Source: Gemmatimonadales bacterium
GTDB taxonomy: Bacteria; Gemmatimonadota; Gemmatimonadetes; Gemmatimonadales; GWC2-71-9
Direction of reading: 5' to 3'
Length of the DNA stretch: 64,000 bases
Assembly: GCA_041390145.1 (NCBI GenBank)
Contig: JAWKQM010000003.1
Coordinates: 136,001 to 200,000, forward strand
Shown here: in pieces, positions 36,352 through 45,397 of the stretch
How positions within the stretch are numbered: the stretch's first letter is position 1
How the letters are laid out: every line of letters begins with the position of its first letter
Notes under the pieces: generated by a model
What the model was told of the DNA's origin: nothing
Database searches by the model: none
What the model saw: the letters and a program-made list of their open reading frames with translations, nothing else
Program-made: the position numbers and the translations under genes

Positions 36352-37589
36352 CCCCTGAACTGAAGGGCTTTGTGCTGGTGGCGCTCGTCAAGACGGTGGC
36401 GGTGTTCACCTTCCTGATGCTGCTCGTGGCCTACTCGACGCTGCTGGAGCGCTGGATCGCGTCGTGGATGCAGGACCGCATCGGCCCCAACCGCGCCGGT
36501 CCCAAGGGGCTGCTCCAGCCGATCGCCGACGGCATCAAGAACCTCCTCAAGGAGGAGGTCATTCCCGATGGCGCCAACAAGGTCTTCTTCGTCATCGCCC
36601 CGGCGATTTCGTTGATGGCGGCGCTGATCATTCCGTTGACGATCCCCTGGGCGGCGCCGATCCCGCTCGAGTTCGACATCACGCTGCCGCTGCTCGGCCG
36701 GTTTGTCCACCACGGCGCCACGGCGGCCACGGTGACGGCCCTGCCGATCGGGTTCCTGTTCGTGCTCGCCATCAGCTCGGTCGGCGTGTACGGCATCGCC
36801 CTCGGCGGGTGGGCGTCCAACAACAAGTACAGTCTCCTGGGCGGCCTGCGCGCCACCGCCCAGATGGTCTCCTATGAAGTGGCGATGGGGCTCAGCCTCA
36901 TTCCGGTCCTCCTCCTGGTCGGCAATGTCTCGTTCGTCGAGATCGTGGCAGCACAGCAGCAGGCCCGCTTCGGGTGGCTCGTCCTCCCCCTGGCCCTCTC
37001 CGCCTTCATGTTCCTGGTGTCGGGGTTCGCGGAGACGAATCGCGTGCCCTTCGACATGCCGGAAGCGGAATCGGAACTCGTGGCGGGGTACCACACCGAA
37101 TACAGCTCGATGAAGTTCTCCGCCTTCATGATCGCGGAGTTCGCCGGGATGGTGACCATCTCCATGATGTTCGTCACCCTCTTCCTCGGCGGGTGGGACA
37201 TCCCGTTCACCCACTGGGACGAGACGGTTGGCATGCCGCAGTTCCTGGCGACGGCCGTTCTCTTCTTCCTGAAGGTCCTGTTCTTCCTCTTCCTGTTCAT
37301 GTGGGTGCGGTGGACCCTGCCGCGCTTCCGGTACGACCAGCTGATGGCGCTCGGATGGAAGGTCTTCATCCCGATGGGCCTGGCCTACATCCTGTTCATC
37401 GCCGTGGCGCTGTGGGTGGTGGACGGCCCCCTCGGCACGGTGAACCCGGCGGCTCGGTTCGGCCTGCTCTTCCTCTTCAATCTTCCGGTGCTCGTGCTTG
37501 TCTTCCGGGTGCTGGACCGCGGTCGGTTGATCCGCGGCGTCTCCGTTCCCGCTCCCGCGTCGGCCCCACGGCCGGCACGGGTGTCCTGA
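36348..37589 (+). CDS. nuoH: NADH-quinone oxidoreductase subunit H
   Basis: ND1 homologue at the junction of membrane and peripheral arms; 413 aa, about eight helices. Family segments are QDRIGPNRAGPKGLLQPIAD, VSYEVAMGLSLIPV, and FAETNRVPFDMPEAESELV with the acidic cluster near the quinone channel. The C-terminal 20 residues are Pro/Ala-rich and outside the family core. GTG start in GTGA overlap with nuoG. Confidence 0.97.
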   Translation: MTPELKGFVLVALVKTVAVFTFLMLLVAYSTLLERWIASWMQDRIGPNRAGPKGLLQPIADGIKNLLKEEVIPDGANKVFFVIAPAISLMAALIIPLTIPWAAPIPLEFDITLPLLGRFVHHGATAATVTALPIGFLFVLAISSVGVYGIALGGWASNNKYSLLGGLRATAQMVSYEVAMGLSLIPVLLLVGNVSFVEIVAAQQQARFGWLVLPLALSAFMFLVSGFAETNRVPFDMPEAESELVAGYHTEYSSMKFSAFMIAEFAGMVTISMMFVTLFLGGWDIPFTHWDETVGMPQFLATAVLFFLKVLFFLFLFMWVRWTLPRFRYDQLMALGWKVFIPMGLAYILFIAVALWVVDGPLGTVNPAARFGLLFLFNLPVLVLVFRVLDRGRLIRGVSVPAPASAPRPARVS

Positions 37590-37599
37590 GGGGTCCGCC

Positions 37600-38106
37600 A
37601 TGGCGATCGGCGTCAAGGTTATGCAGCGCCCCGGGCGCGAGGCCAGCTACATGCGCGCCACCCTGAAGGGCATGGCGCTCACCTTCCGGCATCTCTTCCG
37701 CAAGAAAGTCACGATGCAGTACCCGGAGGAGCGCAGCACCGAGACGTGGACCATCAGCCCACGCTGGCGCGGCACCCACCGGATGCTCACCGACGAGCAG
37801 GGGCGCTCCAAGTGCGTCGCCTGCGGGCTCTGCCCCCAGATCTGCCCGGCCAACTGCATCAAGCTGGTACCGGGGGAGGATGAGGACGGCAACCGGTACC
37901 CCCTGATCTATGAGATCGACGAGTTTCGCTGCGTCTTCTGCGGGTATTGCCAGGAAGTCTGCCCGGAAGAGGCCATCCATGTGGGCGTGCACTACGAGAA
38001 CGCGGAATTCGAGCGTGGACGGTTCGTCTACGATCTCGAGCGGCTCTCGGCCCAGACGCATCCGGTCTCGAGTCTCTGGGATCCGACGGATCCGAGGGGG
38101 GAGTAG
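37600..38106 (+). CDS. nuoI: NADH-quinone oxidoreductase subunit I
   Basis: Two-[4Fe-4S] ferredoxin-like subunit (N6a, N6b), 168 aa. Ligand sets are CVACGLCPQICPANC and CVFCGYCQEVCPEEAI. The N-terminal amphipathic part (LKGMALTFRHLF) and the RGTHRMLTD segment match the family. It hands electrons to N2 in NuoB. The stop is immediately followed by the GTG of nuoJ with no gap. Confidence 0.97.
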   Translation: MAIGVKVMQRPGREASYMRATLKGMALTFRHLFRKKVTMQYPEERSTETWTISPRWRGTHRMLTDEQGRSKCVACGLCPQICPANCIKLVPGEDEDGNRYPLIYEIDEFRCVFCGYCQEVCPEEAIHVGVHYENAEFERGRFVYDLERLSAQTHPVSSLWDPTDPRGE

Positions 38107-38661
38107 GTGGCCGACACGATCTTCATGGCGCTGGGGACCATCGCCGTCCTCTCCGCGATCTTCTGCATTTTTCAGCGGAATGCGCTGGCGGCCGCCATCT
38201 GGCTGGTCGTCACCATGCTGTCGCTGGCCGGGATGTACCTGATCCTCGGCGCGCCGTTCATCGCGGCGATCCAGGTGCTCGTCTACACCGGCGCCATCAT
38301 GGTGCTCTTCATCTTCGTCATCATGCTGCTCAATCTCGGCGAAGGGGTGAGCGACATCCGCGGCCCGGGGGCAAAGGCGCTGGCGGTGGTCCTCGGCGTG
38401 GGCGCGGCCACCTTTCTCCTCCGCCTTGCGGGCTATGATCCCGCCCGGCTGGCGTTCGAGCTGACGGGCGGCACCAACCTCCCGCCCGCCGCGGTGTTCG
38501 AGACCGCCGAACTTGCCCGCCGGTCGGCGGAAGCGCAGGGCGTCGTCGGCGCGATCGCCGGTCCTCTCTTCTCCACCTATCTCGTCCCCTTCGAGGTCAC
38601 CTCGCTGCTGCTGCTCGCGGCCATCATCGGGGCCGTCGTGCTGGCCAAGAGGAGGATCTGA
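38107..38661 (+). CDS. nuoJ: NADH-quinone oxidoreductase subunit J
   Basis: ND6 homologue, 184 aa, five predicted helices. The recognisable stretch is LGAPFIAAIQVLVYTGAIMVLFIFVIMLLNL, given here in parts. GTG start directly abuts the nuoI stop; a weak ribosome site (GAGGGGGAG) precedes it. The stop TGA overlaps the nuoK ATG by one base. Confidence 0.95.
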   Translation: MADTIFMALGTIAVLSAIFCIFQRNALAAAIWLVVTMLSLAGMYLILGAPFIAAIQVLVYTGAIMVLFIFVIMLLNLGEGVSDIRGPGAKALAVVLGVGAATFLLRLAGYDPARLAFELTGGTNLPPAAVFETAELARRSAEAQGVVGAIAGPLFSTYLVPFEVTSLLLLAAIIGAVVLAKRRI

Positions 38662-38957
38662 TGCTCCTCGGTCCGGCGCTGGCCTTTTCGGCCCTGCTGT
38701 TCTCGATCGGCGTCGTCGGCGTGCTGATGCGCCGTAACGCCATCGTGCTCTTCATGTGCATCGAGCTCATGCTCAACGCCGTCAACCTGACGTTCGTCGC
38801 CCTGGCCCAGTACCACGGCGTCGGCGGGCAGTTGATGGTGTTCTTCGTCATGGCTGTCGCCGCCGCCGAGGCGGCGGTCGGGCTGGCCATCATCCTCGCG
38901 GTCTTCCGGCACACCACCTCGGTGGACCTGAAGACCAACACCCTCTTGCAGGGCTGA
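38661..38957 (+). CDS. nuoK: NADH-quinone oxidoreductase subunit K
   Basis: ND4L homologue, 98 aa, three helices. Conserved glutamates lie in MCIELMLNAVNL and VAAAEAAVGLAI, the charged residues of the proton path. Size and position between nuoJ and nuoL are canonical. Confidence 0.96.
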   Translation: MLLGPALAFSALLFSIGVVGVLMRRNAIVLFMCIELMLNAVNLTFVALAQYHGVGGQLMVFFVMAVAAAEAAVGLAIILAVFRHTTSVDLKTNTLLQG

Positions 38958-38959
38958 CG

Positions 38960-40936
38960 ATGTACGTCTCCGCCAACCTCATCTGGCTCGCCGTCGCCCT
39001 GCCGCTCGCCGGGTTCCTGATCAACGGCGCGCTGTCGATCTGGCGCCCCGGCGCCAAGACCGCCGTGAGTATCGTCGGCCCGGCGGTCTTGCTGGGGGCC
39101 TTCGCGGTCGTGGCGCTGGTCTTTCGGAGCTATGCCGCCGCGAACCTCAGCGCTGCCGAAGTGGTCCCGCTCTGGACCTGGCTGCCGGTCGGGGCGCTCC
39201 GGATCGAACTCAGCCTCCTCGTCGACCGGCTCTCGCTGGTGATGCTCCTGGTCGTGACCGGTGTCGGCAGCCTGATCCACCTCTTCAGCATCGGCTACAT
39301 GCGGAGTGATCCGGGGTACGCCCGGTACTTTGCCTACCTGAACCTGTTCGTCGTGTTCATGCTGATGCTGGTGCTCGGCTCAAGCCTGCCGGTCCTGTTC
39401 ATCGGCTGGGAGGGGGTCGGACTCTGCTCCTACCTCCTCATCGGATTCTGGTACGGCGACAAGGCCAACGCCGATGCGGGGAAGAAGGCGTTCCTGGTCA
39501 ACCGGATCGGCGACTTCGGGTTCATGGTGGCCATGTTCATCATCTGGGTCACCCTTGGGAGCCTGAACTTCCTGGACATCGCGGAGCTGGCCCCGCAGCA
39601 CCTGGCGGCCGGCGGCGCGGTGGTCACGACGATCACCCTCTTCCTGTTCCTGGGGTGCACCGGCAAGTCGGCGCAGATTCCCCTCTACATCTGGCTGCCC
39701 GACGCCATGGCGGGCCCGACCCCCGTCTCCGCGCTCATCCACGCCGCCACGATGGTCACGGCCGGCGTCTATCTCGTGGCGCGCACCAACATCCTCTTCG
39801 CGATGGCCCCGGTGTCGAGCACCGTCGTGGCGGGCGTCGGCGCCCTCACGGCGCTTTTCGCCGCCACGATCGGGCTCCGGCAGTACGACATCAAGAAGGT
39901 CCTGGCGTACTCGACGGTGTCCCAGCTCGGATACATGTTCCTGGCCGTCGGCACGGGGGCCTACGTCGCGGGCGTGTTCCACCTCGTCACCCACGCCTTC
40001 TTCAAGGCGCTCCTCTTCCTCGGCGCGGGCAGCGTCATCCACTCGATGCACCACGCCTACCATGCGACCCATTCGCACGAGGACGCGCAGGATATGCGCA
40101 ACATGGGGGGGCTCCGGCGTGCCATGCCCTGGACCTTCGCCCTCATGGCCATTGCGACGCTCGCCATCGCGGGCATCCCCCCGTTCTCGGGCTTCTTCTC
40201 GAAGGACGAGATCCTCGCCGCCGCGTTCGCACGGGGCGCGGAGCTTCCTCTCTTCCGCGTGTTCTGGCTCTTCGGCGTCATAGCCGCCGCGCTGACCGCG
40301 TTCTACATGGCCCGCCTCATGGCGATGACCTTCTTCGGTGAGAATCGGACCGGCGCGGAAGAGCAGAAGCATCTTCACGAGGCGCCGGCCATCATGACCG
40401 TCCCGCTCGCGGTGCTGGGTGTCCTCAGCGCCGTCGGCGGCATGCTGAACCTGCCGGCGCTGTTCGGGGGCCATGCCCGCCTCGAGCACTGGCTCGATCC
40501 GGTCATCGAAGGGGCGCACCACTACTTCCCGCTCGAGATGCCCCACGGGCAGACGGAGTTCGTTCTGATCGGGCTGGCGATTGCGATTGCGGTGGGCGGG
40601 CTGATTGCCGGATGGCGGGTCACGATGTCCCGGCCGATCCTGCCGGCCAGGGAGGCGGCGCCCGAGGTGGGGTTCTGGAAGGTGCTCTACCACAAGTACT
40701 ACGTGGACGAGATCTACGCCGCCCTCATCGTCCGGCCGCTGCTGCGCTTCTCGGATCGCGTGCTCTGGAAGGACGTGGATCAGGGGATCATCGACCGTGG
40801 GGGAGTGGAGGGCTCGGCCCGGCTGGCGAGCTCCCTGGGGTGGATCGGAACCCGGCTCCAGACCGGCCAGGTCGGCGTCTACCTGACCGTGTTCCTCGTG
40901 GGTGCGCTCGGCATCTTCTTCGTCGTGATGGGCTGA
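38960..40936 (+). CDS. nuoL: NADH-quinone oxidoreductase subunit L
   Basis: Antiporter-like proton-pumping subunit, 658 aa, with about 16 helices and the long lateral helix near the C-terminus. Motifs include FIGWEGVGLCSYLLIGFW, IWLPDAMAGPTPVSALIHAA and the SKDEI-type FFSKDEILAAAF loop. ATG chosen two bases after the nuoK stop. Confidence 0.97.
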   Translation: MYVSANLIWLAVALPLAGFLINGALSIWRPGAKTAVSIVGPAVLLGAFAVVALVFRSYAAANLSAAEVVPLWTWLPVGALRIELSLLVDRLSLVMLLVVTGVGSLIHLFSIGYMRSDPGYARYFAYLNLFVVFMLMLVLGSSLPVLFIGWEGVGLCSYLLIGFWYGDKANADAGKKAFLVNRIGDFGFMVAMFIIWVTLGSLNFLDIAELAPQHLAAGGAVVTTITLFLFLGCTGKSAQIPLYIWLPDAMAGPTPVSALIHAATMVTAGVYLVARTNILFAMAPVSSTVVAGVGALTALFAATIGLRQYDIKKVLAYSTVSQLGYMFLAVGTGAYVAGVFHLVTHAFFKALLFLGAGSVIHSMHHAYHATHSHEDAQDMRNMGGLRRAMPWTFALMAIATLAIAGIPPFSGFFSKDEILAAAFARGAELPLFRVFWLFGVIAAALTAFYMARLMAMTFFGENRTGAEEQKHLHEAPAIMTVPLAVLGVLSAVGGMLNLPALFGGHARLEHWLDPVIEGAHHYFPLEMPHGQTEFVLIGLAIAIAVGGLIAGWRVTMSRPILPAREAAPEVGFWKVLYHKYYVDEIYAALIVRPLLRFSDRVLWKDVDQGIIDRGGVEGSARLASSLGWIGTRLQTGQVGVYLTVFLVGALGIFFVVMG

Positions 40937-40942
40937 CCCGCT

Positions 40943-42502
40943 ATGGCCGACATGCTGAACATCATCGGATACCAGGCCTGGGTCGTCCCGGTCCTCCTTC
41001 TGCTTCCCCTCCTCGGGGCGCTGCTCGTCATGGTCGCCCCGGCCGAGCGGGCGCGGTCGCTGGCGCTCGTGGTCGCCGTGGCCGAGTTCGTGATCTCGGC
41101 CGGGCTCTGGTGGGCGTTCCTGCCAGAGGGGGGCATGCAGTTCACGGCGGTGCACGACTGGATGCCGCGCTGGGGTGTGGCCTACCGGGTCGGGATCGAC
41201 GGCATCTCGCTGTTCATGGTGCTCCTCACCACGCTGACCATGCCGCTCTGCGTGCTCGGGAGCTGGAACTACATCACGCAGCGGGAGAAGGGGTTCTACG
41301 CCCTGTTGCTGGTGCTGTTGACCGGCATCCTCGGCGTGTTCGTCAGCCTGGACCTGTTCGTGTTCTACGTGTTCTGGGAGTTGATGCTGATCCCGATGTA
41401 CTTCCTGATCGGCATCTGGGGTGGCTCCAACCGGCTGTACGCGTCCATCAAGTTCTTCATCTACACGATGGTCGGCTCCCTCCTGATGCTGGTGGCCATC
41501 CTGATGACCGTGTGGTACATCTCCGAGGCCACCGGCGTCCTGAGCTTTGCCTACAGCCACATTCTGCGCAACGCCGCGGTGGTGGGGAGCCGGGCACCCT
41601 GGCTCTTCGCGGCGTTTGCGCTCGCGTTCGCCATCAAGGTCCCGGTCTTCCCGTTTCATACCTGGCTTCCCGATGCCCACGTCGAGGCGCCCACGGCGGG
41701 ATCCGTCATCTTGGCCGGCGTCCTCCTCAAGATGGGGACCTACGGCTTCCTGCGGTTCGCCATCCCGTTCTTCCCGAACATCGCCTTCAGCCCCGTGGTC
41801 ACGACCCTGGCGGTGGTGCTGGCGGTTGTCGGCATCATCTACGGCGCCCTCGTCGCCATGGTGCAGCCTGACATCAAGAAGCTGGTGGCCTATTCGTCGG
41901 TCAGTCACCTCGGCTTCGTGATGCTTGGGATCTGGGCGGCCACCCTCCAGAGCGTCCAGGGCGCGTTGATGGTGATGATCAACCACGGCCTCTCGACCGG
42001 AGCGCTCTTCTTCCTGATCGGCATGCTCTACGAGCGTCGGCATACGCGTGACATCGCGGCGTTCGGGGGGATTGCGAAGGTGATTCCGCTGTTCAGCCTC
42101 GTGTTCACGGTCGTGTCGCTGTCCTCGATCGGCCTGCCCGGACTCAACGGGTTCGTCGGCGAGTTCCTGGTGTTGCTCGGCAGTTTCGGCCGGTTCCCGT
42201 GGGCCACCGGCATCGCGACGACCGGCGTGATCTTTGCCGCGGCGTACCTGCTCTGGGCGCTGCAGCGCATCATTTTCAACAAACTGGACAAGCCGGAAAA
42301 CGAGGCGCTGACCGACCTGACGCCGCGTGAGTGGGTGGTGCTGGCGCCGCTGCTCGCCGGGATCATCTGGCTCGGCCTGTATCCGGCCCCCGTGCTCCGG
42401 CGCATGGAGCCGACCAGCCGGCAGTTCGTCGAGAGCGTCCAGCACGTCATGCCGCAGGGTGCGCCGACCATGTTGGCGCCCCGGACCGGGAGCCACCCGT
42501 GA
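40943..42502 (+). CDS. nuoM: NADH-quinone oxidoreductase subunit M
   Basis: Second antiporter-like subunit, 519 aa, about 14 helices. Signature elements are FYVFWELMLIPMYFLIG with the key glutamate, FHTWLPDAHVEAPTAGS, KMGTYGFLRF and a VAYSSVSHLGFV loop with the conserved lysine before it. It ends in a GTGA overlap with nuoN. Confidence 0.97.
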   Translation: MADMLNIIGYQAWVVPVLLLLPLLGALLVMVAPAERARSLALVVAVAEFVISAGLWWAFLPEGGMQFTAVHDWMPRWGVAYRVGIDGISLFMVLLTTLTMPLCVLGSWNYITQREKGFYALLLVLLTGILGVFVSLDLFVFYVFWELMLIPMYFLIGIWGGSNRLYASIKFFIYTMVGSLLMLVAILMTVWYISEATGVLSFAYSHILRNAAVVGSRAPWLFAAFALAFAIKVPVFPFHTWLPDAHVEAPTAGSVILAGVLLKMGTYGFLRFAIPFFPNIAFSPVVTTLAVVLAVVGIIYGALVAMVQPDIKKLVAYSSVSHLGFVMLGIWAATLQSVQGALMVMINHGLSTGALFFLIGMLYERRHTRDIAAFGGIAKVIPLFSLVFTVVSLSSIGLPGLNGFVGEFLVLLGSFGRFPWATGIATTGVIFAAAYLLWALQRIIFNKLDKPENEALTDLTPREWVVLAPLLAGIIWLGLYPAPVLRRMEPTSRQFVESVQHVMPQGAPTMLAPRTGSHP

Positions 42503-43986
42503 ATCCCATTGACACGACGTCGCCGACGGGCGTCCTGCTCGCCCTCCTCCCTGAGGTGGTCCTGTCCCTGGCGGCCCTCGGTGTCCTCGTGGTCAACGCC
42601 TGGCGACACGAGACCGCCGAGGATTCGCGCCTGGCCGGCTGGCTGAGCCTCGGCGGTGTGGGCGCGGCGCTGCTTGCCCTCGTTTGGCTCTGGAGCGCAA
42701 GCACCGGGTCCGCCGGGATTTCGCAGATGGTGGCGCTTGACGGTTATCGGTTCTTCGGGGATGTCATCTTCCTGCTGGCGGCGGCGGCGACCATCGTGCT
42801 GTCGATCGACTACCTCGAGCGCGAGGGGATCCGGGGGCCGGAGTACTACACGCTGATCCTGCTCGCGACCGTCGGGATGATGCTGCTGGCCGGCGCCAAC
42901 GACCTGATCATGGTCTTCCTCGGACTCGAGGTGATGTCGGTCGCGGCCTACGTCCTCGCCGCGTACGACCGCCGGAGCCCGTTCTCGGCCGAGGCGGGGC
43001 TCAAGTACTTTCTGATCGGGGCGTTCGCCTCGGGCTTCCTCCTCTACGGCATCGCGCTCGTCTATGGCGCCACCGGGACCACCAATCTCGTGATGGCCGG
43101 GACGTTCTTCGCCTCTGGTCCTTTGCCGGTCATGGCCCTGCTCGGTCTGAGCCTCCTGCTGATCGGGTTCCTCTTCAAGGTGTCGGCCGTGCCGTTCCAC
43201 ATGTGGGCGCCCGATGTCTATGATGGCGCCCCCACGCCGGTGACCGGCCTCATGGCCACCGGCATCAAGGCCGCGGGGTTCCTGGCACTCACCCGGTTGC
43301 TCATGGTGACATTTCCGGCGGCGTCCGGCGTCTGGCAGCCGGTGCTCGGCGTCCTGGCCATCGCGACAATGGTGGCCGGGAACCTGATGGCGCTGGCCCA
43401 GCGGACCGTGAAGCGGATGCTGGCGTACAGTTCGGTGGCCCACGCCGGCTACCTCCTCGCCGCGGTCTGGGCCGGCACGCGCGTCGGCGCCGCATCGGTA
43501 CAGGTGTACCTCCTCGCCTATGCGCTGACCAGCCTCGCCGCCTTCGGCCTGCTGGCCTCGCTCGGCCGCGGCGGCGAACGGGACCTCACCACCGATGATC
43601 TGGCGGGCATGGCTCGCTCGCGGCCCTGGACCGCCGCCGCCTTTGCCGTGGTCCTCCTCTCCCTGCTCGGTTTCCCGGGCACCTTCGGCTTCATCGGCAA
43701 GTGGATGATCCTGACCTCGCTGGTCGTCGCGGGGCAGTGGCTGATTCCCGTGGTGCTGGTGCTCGCCAGCGCGGTGTCTGCCGGCTACTACCTGCCGGTG
43801 ATCATGGCGATGTACATGAAGCCGGCCCGCGAGGGAGCGCCGGAGGCACCCCGGCTGCCAAGAAGCGCCGCCGTGGTGATCGGCGGCATTGTGGCTGCCA
43901 TCCTCGTCCTCGGGGTCTGGCCGGGGCCACTGCTCAACAACACGATGGAAATCGCGACTTCACTCTTCGAGCGGGCCTTCCAGTAG
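42499..43986 (+). CDS. nuoN: NADH-quinone oxidoreductase subunit N
   Basis: Third antiporter-like subunit, 495 aa, about 14 helices. Visible are FLGLEVMSVAAYVLAAY, FKVSAVPFHMWAPDVYDGAP and the MLAYSSVAHAGYLL region. It closes the operon, so all fourteen nuo genes are present in canonical order and the NADH module (E-F-G) is included. The next gene starts 35 bases on. Confidence 0.97.
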   Translation: MNPIDTTSPTGVLLALLPEVVLSLAALGVLVVNAWRHETAEDSRLAGWLSLGGVGAALLALVWLWSASTGSAGISQMVALDGYRFFGDVIFLLAAAATIVLSIDYLEREGIRGPEYYTLILLATVGMMLLAGANDLIMVFLGLEVMSVAAYVLAAYDRRSPFSAEAGLKYFLIGAFASGFLLYGIALVYGATGTTNLVMAGTFFASGPLPVMALLGLSLLLIGFLFKVSAVPFHMWAPDVYDGAPTPVTGLMATGIKAAGFLALTRLLMVTFPAASGVWQPVLGVLAIATMVAGNLMALAQRTVKRMLAYSSVAHAGYLLAAVWAGTRVGAASVQVYLLAYALTSLAAFGLLASLGRGGERDLTTDDLAGMARSRPWTAAAFAVVLLSLLGFPGTFGFIGKWMILTSLVVAGQWLIPVVLVLASAVSAGYYLPVIMAMYMKPAREGAPEAPRLPRSAAVVIGGIVAAILVLGVWPGPLLNNTMEIATSLFERAFQ

Positions 43987-44020
43987 CTCGGCCGATTCCC
44001 CGATCCGGCCGGGAGGCACG

Positions 44021-45397
44021 GTGCGCGTCCCACGATCCATCTTTCGCCAATACGACATCCGCGGCCTGGTCGGCGCGGAGCTGACCCCCGCGTTTGCCCA
44101 CGCGCTGGGCCGGGCCTTCGCCGCACTCGGGGCCGAACGCCTTGGCCGCGACGCGGTCATGGCCGTTGGGCGTGACAATCGACCGTCGGGAGTGGCGCTG
44201 GCCGCGGCGCTTCGCAACGGGATGGCCTCCGCCGGCGCGCGCGTGATCGATGTGGGGGAGCTGCCCACGCCGGCGCTCTACTACGCGGTTCACGCGTTGA
44301 CCGTCGATGGCGGGGTGCAGGTGACGGGTTCCCACAACCCGCCGGAGTTCAACGGCTTCAAGATGGTGCTCGCGGGCGAGTCGGTGCACGGCGACGAGAT
44401 CCAGGATCTCTACGAGCGTATCACGCTGGAGCAGGCCCCGACCCGGGCAGGCTCAGAGACCGCCGACGGCTCCATACTCGGTCGGTATCGCGACGCCATC
44501 GTGGAGCACCATCACCTCGCGCGACCGGTCCGCGTCGTGGTGGATTGCGGCAACGGGGTCGGGAGCGTGATCGCCGTCGAGACGCTGCGCGCGCTCGGGG
44601 CCGAGGTCATCCCGCTCTTCTGCGAGTCGGACGGCACCTTTCCGAATCATCATCCTGACCCGACGGTCCCCGCCAACCTGGTCGACTTGCAGGTCGAGGT
44701 GCGCCGGAGCGGCGCGGAGCTTGGCATCGCCTTCGACGGCGACGCCGACCGGATCGGCGCGGTCGACGAGACCGGGCGCGTGCTGTTCGGCGATCAGCTG
44801 CTGGTGCTCTACGGTCGCGACGCGGTCCGCCGCTTCGGCCCCGGCGTCCGCGTCATATTCGACGTGAAGTGTTCCGACCTGCTCCCCGTCGCGCTGCGTG
44901 CCGCCGGCGCCGAGCCCGAGATGTGGAAGACGGGGCACTCGCTCATCAAGGCGCGCATGAAGGAGCTGGACGCCGTGCTGGCAGGCGAAATGAGCGGCCA
45001 CATGTTCTTCGCCGGCGACTGGTACGGGTTCGATGACGCGCTGTTCGCGGCCGCGCGCCTCCTGGAAGTCGTCTCCCGTGCCCCGCACGGCCTGGCGGCG
45101 CATCTCGCCGACCTGCCGACCACCTTCGCCACGCCGGAACTGCGGGTGGACTGCCCGGATGACCGCAAGTTTGCCGTCGTCGCCGAGGCCACGGAGCACT
45201 TCCGCGCCCGCTACCCGGTCAACGACATCGACGGCGTCCGGATGTCGTTCGCCAACGGCTGGGGACTGATCCGCGCCTCGAACACCCAGCCGATCCTCGT
45301 ACTCCGCTTCGAAGCCACGGACGAGGGATCCCTCGCGGTGTACCAGCGCGAAGTCCTGGAATGGCTCGCAGAGCGGGGTGTCCAAGGGCAGGGATGA
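44021..45397 (+). CDS. Phosphomannomutase / phosphoglucomutase
   Basis: Alpha-D-phosphohexomutase, 458 aa, interconverting hexose 1- and 6-phosphates for nucleotide sugars and glycan synthesis. S104 in TGSHNPPEF is the phosphoserine, the magnesium loop is DGDADR (239-244), the sugar-specificity loop reads GEMSGH, and RASNTQPILVLR binds phosphate in domain 4. Specificity between mannose and glucose cannot be fixed; GEMSGH favours the PMM/PGM type. The GTG start has GGGAGG four bases before it. It overlaps the next membrane protein gene as ATGA. Confidence 0.92.
   Translation: MRVPRSIFRQYDIRGLVGAELTPAFAHALGRAFAALGAERLGRDAVMAVGRDNRPSGVALAAALRNGMASAGARVIDVGELPTPALYYAVHALTVDGGVQVTGSHNPPEFNGFKMVLAGESVHGDEIQDLYERITLEQAPTRAGSETADGSILGRYRDAIVEHHHLARPVRVVVDCGNGVGSVIAVETLRALGAEVIPLFCESDGTFPNHHPDPTVPANLVDLQVEVRRSGAELGIAFDGDADRIGAVDETGRVLFGDQLLVLYGRDAVRRFGPGVRVIFDVKCSDLLPVALRAAGAEPEMWKTGHSLIKARMKELDAVLAGEMSGHMFFAGDWYGFDDALFAAARLLEVVSRAPHGLAAHLADLPTTFATPELRVDCPDDRKFAVVAEATEHFRARYPVNDIDGVRMSFANGWGLIRASNTQPILVLRFEATDEGSLAVYQREVLEWLAERGVQGQG

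Noticed and set aside
39380..42496. A minus-strand open frame of over 1000 codons opposite nuoL and nuoM
   Set aside because: It is a by-product of strong third-position GC bias; the translation is low-complexity (rich in His, Arg, Asp, Glu) and lies opposite well-conserved genes.
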